From contig OX439037.1 in assembly GCA_949317995.1 (NCBI GenBank), positions 19,766,324-19,830,323 of the forward strand: DNA of 64,000 nucleotides. Reading direction: 5' to 3'. A model generated the notes under the pieces. That model was not told where the DNA came from, did no database searches, and saw only the letters and a program-made list of their open reading frames with translations. Both the position numbers and the translations under genes were made by a program. The DNA comes from Acholoe squamosa. Taxonomy: Eukaryota; Annelida; Polychaeta; Phyllodocida; Polynoidae. Position 1 is the stretch's first letter, and every line of letters begins with the position of its first letter. Shown here in pieces: positions 1 to 11,139 of the stretch.

Positions 1-227
1 CCGCTGCTGCGGTGTTGGTGCCAGAGCAGGCGGCTCCCGGGGCTGCAGCGGAGCAGGCGGCTCCACGTCCGGCTGCAGCCTCCGCACCGGCACCTGCGGC
101 AGCGGGAAGAGGGACACCCGCAGGGGGCCGGGGCAAGGGGCTCGGGAAGCTGACCGTTCGCCTCCCCTTCGCCCCTCGCCCCAGGTACCAGCGGGTGTCC
201 TTCTCGTCCCCCGACGGGAGTGAGGAG
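1..227 (+). CDS. Partial host gene, Ala/Pro-rich exon cut by the window edge
   Basis: The frame with codons starting at position 3 is open from the window edge to a GTAGGT splice donor at 228, where it ends in phase 0 after two Glu codons. The sequence is strongly GC-rich with GC-rich third positions, unlike the AT-rich surroundings, which supports a real exon. The peptide is Ala/Pro/Gly-rich low complexity (PEQAAPGAAAEQAAPRP) and then a basic stretch (GRGKGLGKLTVRLPFAPRPRYQR). No domain is recognised and no function is assigned. It probably continues in the exon at 631-1070, which also begins in phase 0. The true start and most of the gene lie outside the window. Confidence 0.6.
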
Positions 228-630
228 GTAGGTGGATAGTTTATAATGTCACTATAGCATTCAGATACTCTTTTATAGTAAGCCACACATCTCTACTATT
301 GAATAGAATGTTGGAAATACCTTACCAAGTGATTTGTTGACAATATCGAATTTTTACTTTGTTAATGTCAAAATTGCTCGTACCGGTCATTAACGTACCC
401 CAGTCGTTAACCTGTCAAAGAATGGCCACAGCTTATCTATACATCATCATATACCATTGGCTTTGCACACACATTGACAAAAGAGATTGTAATACCTATC
501 TAGAGTCATTTGAACATGCATAAGGTTCATCTTGTTTTACCCCTGTAGCTTGACATACACCAAATATTCGATTCTCCAAATGTCTTGCTTAATAAATACT
601 AATGGTTTTGCCCCTTGCTCTACATTCAAG
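228..630. repeat. Putative intron holding an inverted satellite monomer
   Basis: This AT-rich stretch lies between the donor at 228 and an acceptor-like pyrimidine tract ending AAG at 628-630. About 350-535 is the reverse complement of the ~372-bp monomer found downstream from 1180 onward; shared landmarks are cgttaatgaccggtacgag, ggccattctttga and tgactctagatagg in reverse orientation. The monomer therefore flanks exon 2 in opposite orientations. Confidence 0.55.
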
Positions 631-1070
631 GAGACTCATGCGCCTGTGGCTGGTGTGGACCCTGCCACAGCCATCCTCATCTCGTTGGGGGATGAAAGCC
701 TGGCCGGGTGCTCCTCCCCAGAGCCCGTCGTGGCCACGGCACCAGCACCACTACCCTCGGCAGCACCACCCACAGCACCAGCCGGGAAGGGCAAGGCAGG
801 AGGCCGAGCTGGCAGGGCAAAGACCAGCGCCGCGACGGCCTCACCAGCACCGCCCGTGGAGGAGGCACCGAGGGCAGCGACCACGGAGGCGGGGGGGCGA
901 GGACAGGTTGCCCCGGAGGTGGCAGAGGAGAGCCGGATGACTCGACCGGTCCGTCAGGCTGCGCAGAAAGACTCCCCCAAGAAGAGGCGCAGCCAGCGTT
1001 CGACCGGATCGAGGCCGGCCGACTCTTCGCCGCCACCACCGGGCAACCTGGCCCTCGCGGAGGATTATGT
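631..1070 (+). CDS. Partial host gene, basic Ala/Pro/Ser-rich exon
   Basis: The exon starts in phase 0 after a TTCAAG acceptor and ends before the strong donor GTAAGT at 1071, leaving a split codon (GT|). Its phase matches the exon ending at 227. The peptide begins ETHAPVAGVDPATAILISLGDESLAG, then becomes Ala/Pro/Thr-rich, and has a lysine/arginine cluster (SPKKRRSQRSTGSRP) near its end that resembles a nuclear localisation signal. GC content and third-position GC are far higher than in the flanking introns. No family is recognised. A nuclear or chromatin-associated protein is a guess from the basic cluster only. Later exons were not found on the + strand of this window. Confidence 0.55.
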
Positions 1071-1164
1071 GTAAGTATTATGATCACTTTAAAGGTATCA
1101 AATCACTTGTGTGCAGATATTGTGTTTTCTGTGGATCCACCCTATGTTAGTAGAATTGTCGTTT

Positions 1165-3010
1165 TTACCATGCATAAGGCCCATCTTGTCTGGCCACTGT
1201 GGCTTTGAAAATTAAAATGACTCTAGATAGGTAGTACAATCTCTTTTGTCAATGTGTGTGCAATGCCAATGGTATATGATGGTGTAGAGTTGAGCTGTGG
1301 CCATTCTTTGATAGGTTAACGACTGGGGTACGTTAATGATCGGTACGAGCAATTTTGACATGAACAAAGTTAAAATTCGATATTGTCAACCTATGACATG
1401 GTATGGTGTTTCTAACATTTCTATTCAATAGTAGAGGTGTGTGGTTTGTCAAAAAATACTATTTGGTGTATATAAAGATACATTTTAGCACTCCATGACA
1501 TGCCGATGTTGCGAGAAGTGTAGAAATTTTGTGATATTTAATTCTAAAAGTGATATTGGACACCCAAGATGGGCCTTATGCTGGTTTAAATGACTCTAGA
1601 TAGGTAGTACAACCTCTCTTGTGATGGTGTATGTGATAACAATGGCATATGATGGTGTAGAGTTGAGCTGTGGCCATTCTTTGATAGGTTAACGACTGGG
1701 GTACGTTAATGATCGGTACGAGCAATTTTGACATGAACAAAGTTAAAATTCTATATTTTCAACCTATCACTTAGTCTGGTATTTCTAACATTTCTATTCA
1801 ATAGTAGAGGTGTGTGGTTTGTCAAAAAATACTATTTGGTGTATATAAAGATACATTTTAGCACTCCATGACATGCCGATGTTGCGAGAAGTGTAGAAAT
1901 TTTGTGATTTTTAATTCTAAAAGTGATATTGGACACCCAAGATGGGCCTTATGCATGTTTAAATGACTCTAGATAGGTATTACAATCTTTTTTGTCAATG
2001 TGTGTGCAATGCCAATGGTATATGATGGTGTAGAGTTGAGCTGTGGCCATTCTTTGATAGGTTAAAGACCGGGGTACGTTAATGACGGTACGAGGATTGA
2101 GAGATGAACAAAGTAAAAATTGGATATTGTCAACCTATGACATGGTATGGTGTTTCTAACATTTCTATTCAATAGTAGAGGTGTGTGACTTATCAAAAAA
2201 TACTATTTGGTGTATATAAAGATACATTTTAGCACTCCATGACATGCAGATGTTGCGAGAAGTGTAGAAATTTTGTGATTTTTAATTTCCAAAGTGATAT
2301 TAAACACCCAAGATGGCCCTTATCAATGGTTAAATGACTGTATATATGTATTATGATCTCATTTACCCTCAGGAAAGAGTATTTAAGGTATATAAGAGTA
2401 TATTTTTGTACTTTGCTGCAAGCGAAGGCCGCGAGAAGTGTTGAAAAAGTTGTGATTTTAATTTTCAAAGTGATATTGAACACCCAAGATGGGCCTTATG
2501 TATGTTTAAATGACTCTAGATAGGTAGTACAACCTCTTTACTCATTATGTGTGTGATGCCAATGGTATATGATAGTGTATAGGTGAGCTGTGGCCATTCT
2601 TTGATAGATTAGCAAATGGGGTACGTTAATGACCGGTAGGAGGATTTTGAGATGGTTAAAGTTCTATTGTTATAGTGGCAGCCTATCATCTTGTATGGTG
2701 TTTCTATTATTTGTATTCAATCATAGACATGTTTGGCTTATGAGAAAATACTATTTGGTGTATATAAAGATGCATTTTAGCACCCCATGGCATGCATGCT
2801 TTGCGAGAAGTGTAGAAATTTTGTGATTTTTAATTTTCAAAGTGATATTAAACACCCAAGATGGGCCTTATGCAGGGTTAAATGACTCTAGATAGGTAGT
2901 ACAACCTCTCTTGTAATGGTGTATGTGATAAAAATGGCATATGATGATGTATAGATGAGCTGTGGCCATTCTGTGAGAGGTTAACAAATAGGGTACGTTA
3001 ATGATAATAT
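1165..3010. repeat. ~372-bp satellite array
   Basis: Four to five head-to-tail copies of a monomer are present. The phrase cacccaagatgg recurs at about 1561, 1934, 2305, 2481 and 2853, spacings of 373, 371, 176 and 372 bp, so one copy is truncated. Each monomer carries tgactctagatagg, ggccattctttgataggttaa and gtgtatataaagatacatt. The array lies downstream of the donor at 1071, so it is probably intronic or downstream of the left-edge gene. No coding potential is seen. Confidence 0.8.
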
Positions 3011-3559
3011 GTGTAATATAATGGCCTCTATGCAAGCGCCGACTATGAAGTATAGGTATGATATATCAGGCCAATTCTTATTATTATGTACAGTAGGTCT
3101 ACTAGAGACAATGGACAGTTAATATAGTCATTGTATGAAGGATTTTGAATGAGCTAGGCTAAAGTTAAAAAATGGTAAAATAAATTCACAAATTTTCATA
3201 TTTTCCAATTTATCCACCTATGCGTAACTTCAAGAGTTTTCGGGCCTCACTTTAGCTTTTTGGTATACATAAAGTCATGTATTGTACCAGTCTGGCCACA
3301 ATATTTGGTGTTTCCAGGCCTCTTATTAGTGGTGTTATTCATGTTTGTTTGATTACGATCATTAACGTACCCCCTTTTTAGAAGGTTTTACGGCATCTGC
3401 GATAAAAACTGACCCCCTAGGAGTTGGATCCTTGAATGAAACTTTTTAATAAGCCAAGATATAGGGCTATCAATAAAATATAATGTTATTAAGAAATACT
3501 GAGTTTGTAGATTCTTGATCCAGGCCCCCCCTGACCAGTAAAACCTGGAATGACCCATT
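3011..3559. other. AT-rich stretch without recognised genes
   Basis: No ORF with coding character, no RNA gene and no internal repeat stands out. A fragment near 3357-3375 (gatcattaacgtaccccc) echoes part of the satellite monomer in reverse orientation. Confidence 0.4.
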
Positions 3560-3581
3560 TATATATATATATATATATATA
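3560..3581. repeat. TA microsatellite
   Basis: About 11 TA units directly abut the hairpin end of the neighbouring repeat-family copy. Confidence 0.8.
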
Positions 3582-4383
3582 GCGTTTAATGTATGTTATG
3601 GGAAAGCAAGAGTGGGTTTATATATTAATCCACGACCACGCAGCGGGAGTGGATTATTAACCCTAAACCCACGAGGGCGTTCCCATAACATACATTAAGG
3701 CGTTTATCAAACATATTTCTCTATTTGTATCAATTTCTTACCTTATAACCCCAGAATTAATCCATGAGAAGCTATTTTGTAAGTGCATGCGATCCGCTTG
3801 GTTTGCCAATCCATTGTAGCCATTGTTTTTACTCCACCCGTCATACCCTCATCTTTCCAACGATTTTTCGGGTAGAATCCAAGCATGTCAAGTCCTGTAC
3901 TTCTAGCACCGCCAAATATACGATCTCTAGTTGGTGTTCGCATACATTTTGTCTCCATTTTCTTCCAAATAAATAAGAATCCATTGATTTTCCATACTGA
4001 TCCAATGCACACGGCCCAATACACGGCCAAGACGTATCGCTATGGAAAATCAATGGATTCTTTTTTATTTCAAACAAAATGGAGAAATTAGGCATGGCAT
4101 GTTCATATAGGATATCTAACGATGTTTCCCTGTTAATAACTCCACCTTCCACCATTGGATTCTATGCTAACGAGGTCTGTAAACATCAGGTATGTCAGAA
4201 AACTTTTTCAAATACTTGATGGACATTGGTTTCTACCACCAGTCGACTTGGTATAGTGGACAGCGAGCTCGGCTCCTGCCACAGCATGTCCAGATTGAAA
4301 CTAAGCAGCTTCTTGAAGACGAAGAAAAGGTCTGAGAGTGCGTTATGGCTGGATAAGGAACTCGGGTTATGAGCAAAAAGCTA
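3581..4383. mobile_element. Hairpin-ended repeat family, copy 1
   Basis: This ~800-bp sequence is found again, in inverted orientation, at 51995-52916. It starts with a long hairpin: 3582-3603 (gcgtttaatgtatgttatggga) pairs with 3684-3708, and an inner stem pairs gggtttatatattaatccac with gtggattattaaccctaaaccc. Inside are paired copies of aatccattgattttcca facing each other at ~3970-3990 and ~4045-4060. A tRNA-like box A (cttggtatagtgg) lies at ~4249. The far end is ttatgagcaaaaag at 4370-4383, flanked by a TA run. No transposase ORF is seen, so a non-autonomous element is inferred. The superfamily is not recognised. Confidence 0.6.
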
Positions 4384-4385
4384 TA

Positions 4386-4424
<39 letters not shown>
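4384..4424. repeat. TA microsatellite
   Basis: TA repeat with one GT interruption, abutting the end of hairpin-family copy 1. Confidence 0.8.
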
Positions 4425-4426
<2 letters not shown>

Positions 4427-4832
4427 TGATCCGAAGTACCGGTAATAATAATAACTATATCGTTATATTAATAGACATGTTATAATAATAAATATGGAAT
4501 AATAAGGAGACATTGGGTTTGGTGAGAATTGATTTTGTCAATACCAATCCTATACATGCCTTTATTAAAATAAGACAATAATTTACAATATACAATAAAT
4601 AGCAATATATAGAATAACAATATAATACAATATAATAGTAATATACAGATAATACAATATCACAGTAAAGTTTAAAATTTCCAGCACCACCCAGCGTGGT
4701 GTATGCTGTCCGCGTACATGAAGCCAATTGACGGTTAGTTCAATTGCTGGAGCTTATATACTGGAGGAAAATGTTATGTGTGACGTCATAGAAAATCATG
4801 CGCCCAGACAAGTAGTACCAACGTATCACTCA

Positions 4833-4837
<5 letters not shown>

Positions 4838-4872
<35 letters not shown>

Positions 4873-4886
4873 GGGAGTATATAGTC

Positions 4887-4945
<59 letters not shown>
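4838..4945. repeat. Two TA microsatellite blocks
   Basis: TA runs at about 4838-4869 and 4889-4945 are separated by cctgggagtatatagtccc. Any open frame through them (Tyr-Ile alternation) is an artefact. Confidence 0.85.
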
Positions 4946-4946
<1 letters not shown>

Positions 4947-5967
4947 TAAATGATATATATAGTTATCCTACAATGCCAGTGGCCTCTCTCTAGATAACTT
5001 CTGAAAGTTCTATACCAACCCTAATTGAATCCCCATAATTTGTCCACATAACACACTTTGTCCCGCCCAACATCCACAATGTACTATGCTCCATTCTAGC
5101 TGCAGGCTACAAATTATCCATTTGACAAATTTTTGAAGGCTTGTATAGACAAAGTATGCTCTGTGCAGGCGTTTTGTGCCACAGTTTGTAGGCATTTGAT
5201 GAGAAGCGTTCTGGGAACTGCTAAATAATATTCGATATGTTGCTAGGTTGATATTTTAAAGGTATTTCTTCATATATTCCAATGACCTTGGGAACTGCAG
5301 AGAAGGACCCCTATTATGATTACAGTGATACTAAAAAATCCTTAAAACATTGACATAACATTGGTGTATTTTGGTGGAATGTATATAACTTTGTAGTGTC
5401 CACACATGCAAATAACTCACATTGGGAGACTCACAAGACAATTGTCTTTCAAATGATGCAGATTATATGGCACAAGTTCCAATGAATATTTGCATTCTCT
5501 GTAGTTTATCTGCAGAAAAGTCCAAAAGGGTTATCAACATCTTCTCTGAGAAGTCTTTAGCTGTATTGATCTATAGCCATAATATGGAAAGGATATGTAT
5601 TTGACCAGCAGCGGAAACTGTGGCTCCTGTGTAGTTCACCTTTCTCTCTTTGTTGTCAGTTCCTGATGGTCAGTAATCTACATCCAGACAGTATCTCAAC
5701 ACCCTACACTGTTAGAAAAATGCCTACATTTTGCAGTAATTCACACTAACTGGAAGACTATTGATAATCAATATTATTTAAAGGGACAATGTGTGATCCT
5801 AACACAGTCCACTGACATCTCTTTATGATGCAAATTTCGGAAATGAGTTTAAGCCTGCCGCAAACAGCTTGGGTCGGACGTGATGGAAATAGGACAGGAA
5901 TTCAGTCGCGTCCGTGATGTTGGTGGACACAGACGGACAGTCCCATCTGAGTCTGGGCAGCGTCTGG

Positions 5968-6022
5968 GCATATCCAACATGTTGGATATTCACGTCTCGG
6001 CATATCCAACATGTTAGATATT
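5968..6022. repeat. Duplicated 20-bp perfect palindrome
   Basis: The palindrome atatccaacatgttggatat occurs at about 5970, followed by attcacg. It is repeated after six bases with one change (atatccaacatgttagatat, then attcacg). Each copy could form a 10-bp-arm cruciform or bind a dimeric factor. Function is unknown. Confidence 0.7.
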
Positions 6023-8655
6023 CACGGATACAGCATGGACGGTCTGTGGGATGAAAGGCTGATAACAGCCACCATTTCTAACATTCTGGGATTGGGAGGG
6101 GGTGCAGACTGAACATGACTACCACCCAAACTAACCACAATCCAGTCTGAGTTTGATCTGCGTCGGGCCACGTCAATCCACACTGTTTGTACCAGGCTTT
6201 AGGTTCACAGTAACACCCTCCAAAAACTGTATTTTTTTTGCATGTCACTAACTGGCACACTGTGACCACATTGAGAAATATTTATATCAGTTCCCCGATA
6301 GTATGTACTTATTATTGAAAATGGATAGGAATAAACTTTATCAATGATACATGATGCCTTTTCATAGACTTGATTATGGCCTTATAGACCTGGCCATTTT
6401 ATGGTTACAATAATGGTGGACACAAAACAACTATTATTTTCAAAATGTGAATTTATCAAATCACCCCAGTGACATTCCTAAACACACCCAGACCAGTCTA
6501 TAATGTAGACCAACCATTTAGGCAGTGCAGTCCGCTAATGATGAAGAGTGTCTAATCTTAATGGACACTCCAATGTATGAAGGACTGAGTATGACCACTG
6601 ATGTGCTTATGTTTAATCTCTATACCTGATAGTAGAGAGCAATACCTGATAGTAGAGAGCAGTTGTGAAACAAGCATCTAACTTGAATTATGGATCGGTT
6701 ATATACTGTGCAGTAATACAAGGTTATATTATGAGAGGTTTCCTCAACAACCCTAACATCATGATGAATGAGAAATGAGAAATGACGAATCACCATAAAA
6801 ATATAGTGAGTTTCAATTGATATCGATATTGACCTTCCTGATATCATTATCAGTCTTCTTTTTACGAACTGAGCTAGACACAACAGGTACACTTTCAAGA
6901 TCTCTCTAGGGAACACCTCAACTGTGGGTAACTCAAAAAAGTAACAAGGGTCGGTGGTTATCTTTGAGCAAATAATCTCGTTGAATCTTTGAAAACATTT
7001 ATACAAAGTATTTTTCTCAACCATTCATGCTGCAATGACAGGTTTGAAGGAAAATGTTATAAGTATACTGGATTAAATAAGCCATGAACATAATCAACTA
7101 ACATCCCAGCAAAGACCTGTGCGCACAAGGTGTGGTCTCCAGGACTACTAGTAGGTGAAGTCTCTGGTTGTGGGCTTCTAGTAACAATCCACGCCACCTT
7201 AATTATAAAGATGCTAGGCTAGGTCTAAAGCTGGAACAGTCAAAAGCCTTTGGATCACTCCTCCTCATATATGATAAAATATGAGTTCATTGAAATTCAC
7301 TTAGGGTATGTCTATCCCTGAAAACCATCGACTTTTCCAACCTTAAAAAGAGGCCAAATCGGCCCAATTACATTTTTGGAATTAAATCAGCAATTATTAC
7401 TTTTAAAGGTGTATTGTAATGGCTAATTTCTAGCTGACAGATAATCCTTTCAATCTCGAGGTTTACTAAAACCAATTATTCTAGTGCCTCCCATTTGTTG
7501 ATATATAGGGAATGAGCAGCTGTCTGTTGATCATTAATCAAACAAATAGCTCCTCTACTAGGAAGGAAACAAATAATAACTCAAAAAGCAGCTGGCCTCT
7601 ATAAATCTGTATAATGAGGCATTTAATGGCATAGCTATCATATCATGTTGTCAGCATGCAATGCATCTGCCATATAATGACAATAATATAATAATGCGTA
7701 TCATAATAATACTTTGTCATATCTTGGTAATGATTATGGGTATAGAAAGCGCAAAACACAAAATAACCACACCACTTCTCGTGTCATGCACAGCATGGCC
7801 GTGTTCCCTTGACCACAAAAGCAACTGCATTAAATCTACAAAACATAAGGAGATCTCTAGTTAATTTTGTTTTGGCTTGCCTGGAACGTTCCCTATATAC
7901 ATCATTCTGTCTGCCAGTACTACACAGAGAAAATTTTGATACTCAGAGTGAGCCTGATGTTAGCCTCAGGCAAATGTCGCCAAAATGAGTATATTTTGAT
8001 ACTCAGGGTGAGCCTAGGGTGTAGGTATACTTCAGCAATACCTGACACTCTACTCTAGATTGTTTATGGCCTAGCTGTACCCTCTCTACTGCCCTACCCT
8101 CACAGTGCAGGAGTCTCTTTAGAGACAGGCTCAGGGTCTACTGGAGTAACATAATAGAAGACAATAGGACATTGCCTGAGTATCTCTATGAAGAGGGTCA
8201 GGCAATGCTGGATCCTACCTGAACAGGCTCCACCATTGCAGGAGTCTTTCTTACCAATGGTGTAATGCACTGCCAGAGTATCCCAATACATAGGGTCATA
8301 CTTTGCTGGATTCTACCTTCAGAGTGAGTCCAGCAACACCACCCAGTGGGCACAACCCTGCTTAATGAGTTAATAATCAGCACTGCATTGTAGGGCTTAC
8401 AGACAGTCTAAATTGTAATGGTTATGTAGCCCTGCATTTGTAGCCCTTATTAAACTACTCAGCTGTAGGGTGTATTAAGCCCAACACATGAGTGGTTTGT
8501 TAAACACTATAAAGAAATATAGAAATTAAGGTCACCGTATGACAAAAGCCCATTAATTCATACACACAAGGATTTCAGATGGTTGAACATATAACTTCCT
8601 AAGGTAGACTAATTAATTGATGAATAGTTTAAGCATTCCTGGTTTCAGTGTCCTT

Positions 8656-8728
8656 ATTGCTCCTTGGTGGGACTTGAACCCTGTACCTCCTTATTGTGAC
8701 TCCTTTGTGCTCCTATCTGTGCTAGCGG
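8656..8728 (-). other. tRNA-like sequence A (relic)
   Basis: On the minus strand the order is a box A-like TAGCACAGATAGG and a good box B GGTTCAAGTCC about 35 bases later. The T-stem is partly paired, but the acceptor and anticodon stems do not pair. This is best read as a tRNA-derived relic or the head of a SINE, not a functional tRNA. Confidence 0.4.
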
Positions 8729-8948
8729 GGCAGGTGGTGGAAGTGGCAGTATCAATATGATATTTCAACCAAAGTCCTTCTACAGTGAGATGTCATTGGT
8801 CATATGAGGCCCAGTAGACTAATAGGAGACACAGACTGGAGTGACCACAGTAAGGAAAAATGCCCATAGTAAGTACAAATGTCCACAATATCCTCAGTAA
8901 GTATGGCACAGTCCTACTTATATGCCTATTGCAACCTGGCTCAACAGT

Positions 8949-9023
8949 TGTAGCGGTGGCACAGCGGTAGGATTCTCACTTTGCATGTGAGGGGTATCAG
9001 GTTCAAGTCTCGGTGGTGCTGAG
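8949..9023 (+). other. tRNA-like sequence B, Ala(TGC)-like relic
   Basis: Box A TGGCACAGCGG is a perfect consensus match and box B is GGTTCAAGTCT. A perfect 5-bp anticodon stem CTCAC/GTGAG encloses loop TTTGCAT with anticodon TGC (Ala). The acceptor stem pairs poorly, so a pseudogene or tRNA-derived repeat is more likely than an active gene. Confidence 0.5.
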
Positions 9024-9231
9024 AAACATTTTTCATTTTTTCAGTTTAATAAGAAACATCTCATCTATTTCAGTGTATTTTTCTAAGACCTAACTTTGTA
9101 ACTAATTGAAATAGATGCTTGCTGGAAAACTAACAGAATCTTCAACATCTGCCACGTCAGAAAATAGCAAGAAAACAAATTCTTTGCATAACAAAAAATT
9201 GTGGTTGAAAGCTTGCAGCTTTTGAAGAGCA

Positions 9232-9303
9232 TTCCTGGGCTAGAATCGAACTCAGGATCTTCTCATATGAAGGTAAACATGGTACCACTACACCATCTTG
9301 ACT
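9232..9303 (-). other. tRNA-like sequence C (relic)
   Basis: On the minus strand box A is TGGTGTAGTGG and box B is AGTTCGATTCT. A 4-bp anticodon-like stem CTTC/GAAG is visible, but the acceptor arms do not pair. A tRNA-derived relic is inferred. Confidence 0.4.
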
Positions 9304-9689
9304 GTGCTGAAAGATCTCCACTTGAAATCTCATTATGATATGCTTCCTCTGTGTGTTGAAAGCTGATATTCTACTTTTTTCCAAGCCCCAAAACATTAGA
9401 AATATGCCTGGGACCATATGTCACTTTTGCATTTACTGCAAAGATATGATCATACTCTAAAATGTTTTGGTGATTAATTCCTATTATATTCCTATACAGA
9501 TACAATTATTATTCTTAGATATTATGGTTACAAGGACTAGAGGATAATAGAAAGCATATTGAGTATCTGCAAGAATGGGTGAGAGGGGGGGCTTAATAGG
9601 AAACAATTTTCTTACAAACCCATAATGAATGCATAATAATGCTCATATTGTAGCAATAAGATTGACTTACCTGATTAAGTAATCTTTAC

Positions 9690-9765
9690 AAAAAATCTCA
9701 ATGGGGCTTGAACTTGCCACCTTCAGATGCAAAGTTCAGTGCCATATCAACTGAGCTAATGAGGC
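9690..9765 (-). other. tRNA-like sequence D with Pol III terminator, next to element 1
   Basis: On the minus strand the 5' part reads GCCTCAT-TA-GCTCAGTTGA, an excellent box A and D-arm. It is followed by TTTGCAT (Ala TGC-like loop), box B AGTTCAAGCCC and then GAGATTTTTT, a T6 run fit to stop RNA polymerase III. The stems are degenerate, so it may be a tRNA relic or tRNA-derived repeat. Its inferred 5' end (9765) is 18 bp from the target duplication of the LTR element inserted at 9783. Confidence 0.5.
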
Positions 9766-10396
9766 ACATGGTGTGGTTGGTGCTAGTATGATATACCATT
9801 TTATTATTCCATAAATTCTAACATATTTTGTATTAATCAAAGAATATCTATGAAATTAATACAGAGGTTGGTTCTAAGAGCTATAAGAGCGCTCAAACTT
9901 TGTATAAGAGCGTTCATGCCCCACTGCACACCAGCCAGAGTCAGTTAGACAGAGTTCCTGACATCAAAGGCTCCGACCTAATGATTCACTGCACAATATA
10001 ATAAAAATGAGGGTCTCAGTGTGCGACCTCATGGTCCAGTGCACAAACTAATAAGTTGTAAGTGAATGCAACCGGCTGTCACGGGTGCCTGAGCACCGCT
10101 GACGCCGTCATGAGTGTCTGAGCACTCTAATAACTGAACAATGGGTTACATAAGCACGACGCCATAACTGTCCAGTCGCTCTAGCGTCGCTCCTGAGCAA
10201 GCTAGGTCAAATATCAAAGCATTTATGGAAAGCCCATAATTAGACGGTCAGAATGAGCCCAAGATCAAGGCGGAACTCTCATTATTAAGGAAGTTACGCC
10301 ATGGAGACTGAATGGAGCTCCGAGTGCACTACAGACAAACCGGCGGGAGTTACGCGCCTATCCAGCGGGCAGTTTAAACTTGGCATATTCAACTTT

Positions 10397-10417
10397 GCGC
10401 ATGCGCAAAATGGCGGC
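10397..10417 (+). promoter_or_regulatory. NRF-1-like plus YY1-like sites in LTR
   Basis: The 10-bp palindrome GCGCATGCGC abuts AAAATGGCGGC, the arrangement common in TATA-less housekeeping promoters of animals. The 3' LTR keeps the first site (25166-25175), but its YY1-like site has mutated to AAAATGGTGGA. The promoter role is inferred from motif match only. Confidence 0.4.
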
Positions 10418-11011
10418 TGTAGCTGCGTAAACGACCGAGTTATGAGGGTTTGAAGTTACAGAACCGACCAAGACAATGGGGGACACAGCGGCGCCCATGG
10501 GGGTCCTTTGTGCACCCAGTGACACATGAAAGGCTCCCCTCTAACAATTGTAGAGTTAGGCAGATGCTACTGGCCCCAGTCAGTCTGGAGGTGCTTTTCC
10601 AAGATTTGCTACAAATAGCCTGTCTGCACCTCCAGGAGGACAGAACACCAAGAACCGCTCTAGAGGTAACATCTCCAGTCATCTCCTGCTACCTGCTATA
10701 CCACTGCACTATGGTGAAACTATGCTAGACAGGCATTGGTTCCTATCATTAGTGGCCAGGGGGTATCTTCCTCAAGACTTCCACCAGAGGGTAAAGTTAT
10801 TCATTATTACATTATTCCTCTAAGCAGCAGGCCAGGAGCTAGGTGTGGGAACCCACCTAGAACTATGCTGGACATTGTATTATTATTACCTCACAGGTGG
10901 AGTGGAACAGAACATTATACTTTATAACTTTCTGTATTTTTACTGTATGTACAAATTACCTACATACTAACTACTGTATGATTGATATTTCTTACATGTT
11001 GCCTAAAGCTG

Positions 11012-11017
11012 AATAAA
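11012..11017 (+). terminator. Poly(A) signal in 5' LTR of element 1
   Basis: AATAAA within GCTGAATAAACCAG, present at the equivalent place in the 3' LTR (about 25781-25786), where it would end the element transcript. Confidence 0.5.
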
Positions 11018-11139
11018 CCAGTGACAACTGGAAATAACACTATTTTATGAGAGCTTAATGTATTTACACTATATACCACTAGTCTTATGATATTTCTCAT
11101 ATGACAACTTGATCATGCACAATCACTAGTATGACAAAG

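Larger units (their letters stand above)
4425..8650. other. Intergenic or intronic stretch, no gene recognised
   Basis: AT-rich DNA with two TA microsatellites (4838-4869 and 4889-4945) and a short tandem duplication at 6624-6661 (atacctgatagtagagagc twice). A duplicated palindrome lies at 5968-6022. Short open frames exist on both strands, but none has coding-like composition, a recognisable domain or splice context. I see no supported gene. Confidence 0.45.
9787..11136 (+). repeat. 5' LTR of element 1
   Basis: This 1350-bp LTR matches 24556-25905. It ends TATGACA. A polyadenylation signal AATAAA lies at 11012-11017. A GC-rich segment at ~10385-10440 holds a perfect NRF-1-type palindrome GCGCATGCGC (10397-10406) directly followed by a YY1-type AAAATGGCGGC (10407-10417), suggesting a TATA-less promoter. 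Short open frames (10450-10728 and the complementary 10440-10682) recur unchanged in both LTRs but look incidental. Confidence 0.9.

Noticed and set aside
6620-7024. 134-residue ORF on the minus strand
   Set aside because: No domain, AT-driven composition, overlaps a short tandem duplication, and no splice or promoter context.
8949-9023. Functional tRNA-Ala gene
   Set aside because: Anticodon arm and box A are good, but the acceptor and D stems pair poorly and no T-run terminator follows.
10450-10728. 92-residue ORF in the LTR of element 1 (also 25219-25497)
   Set aside because: It is present in both LTRs only because the LTRs are near-identical, no domain is seen, and an open frame of similar length lies on the opposite strand.
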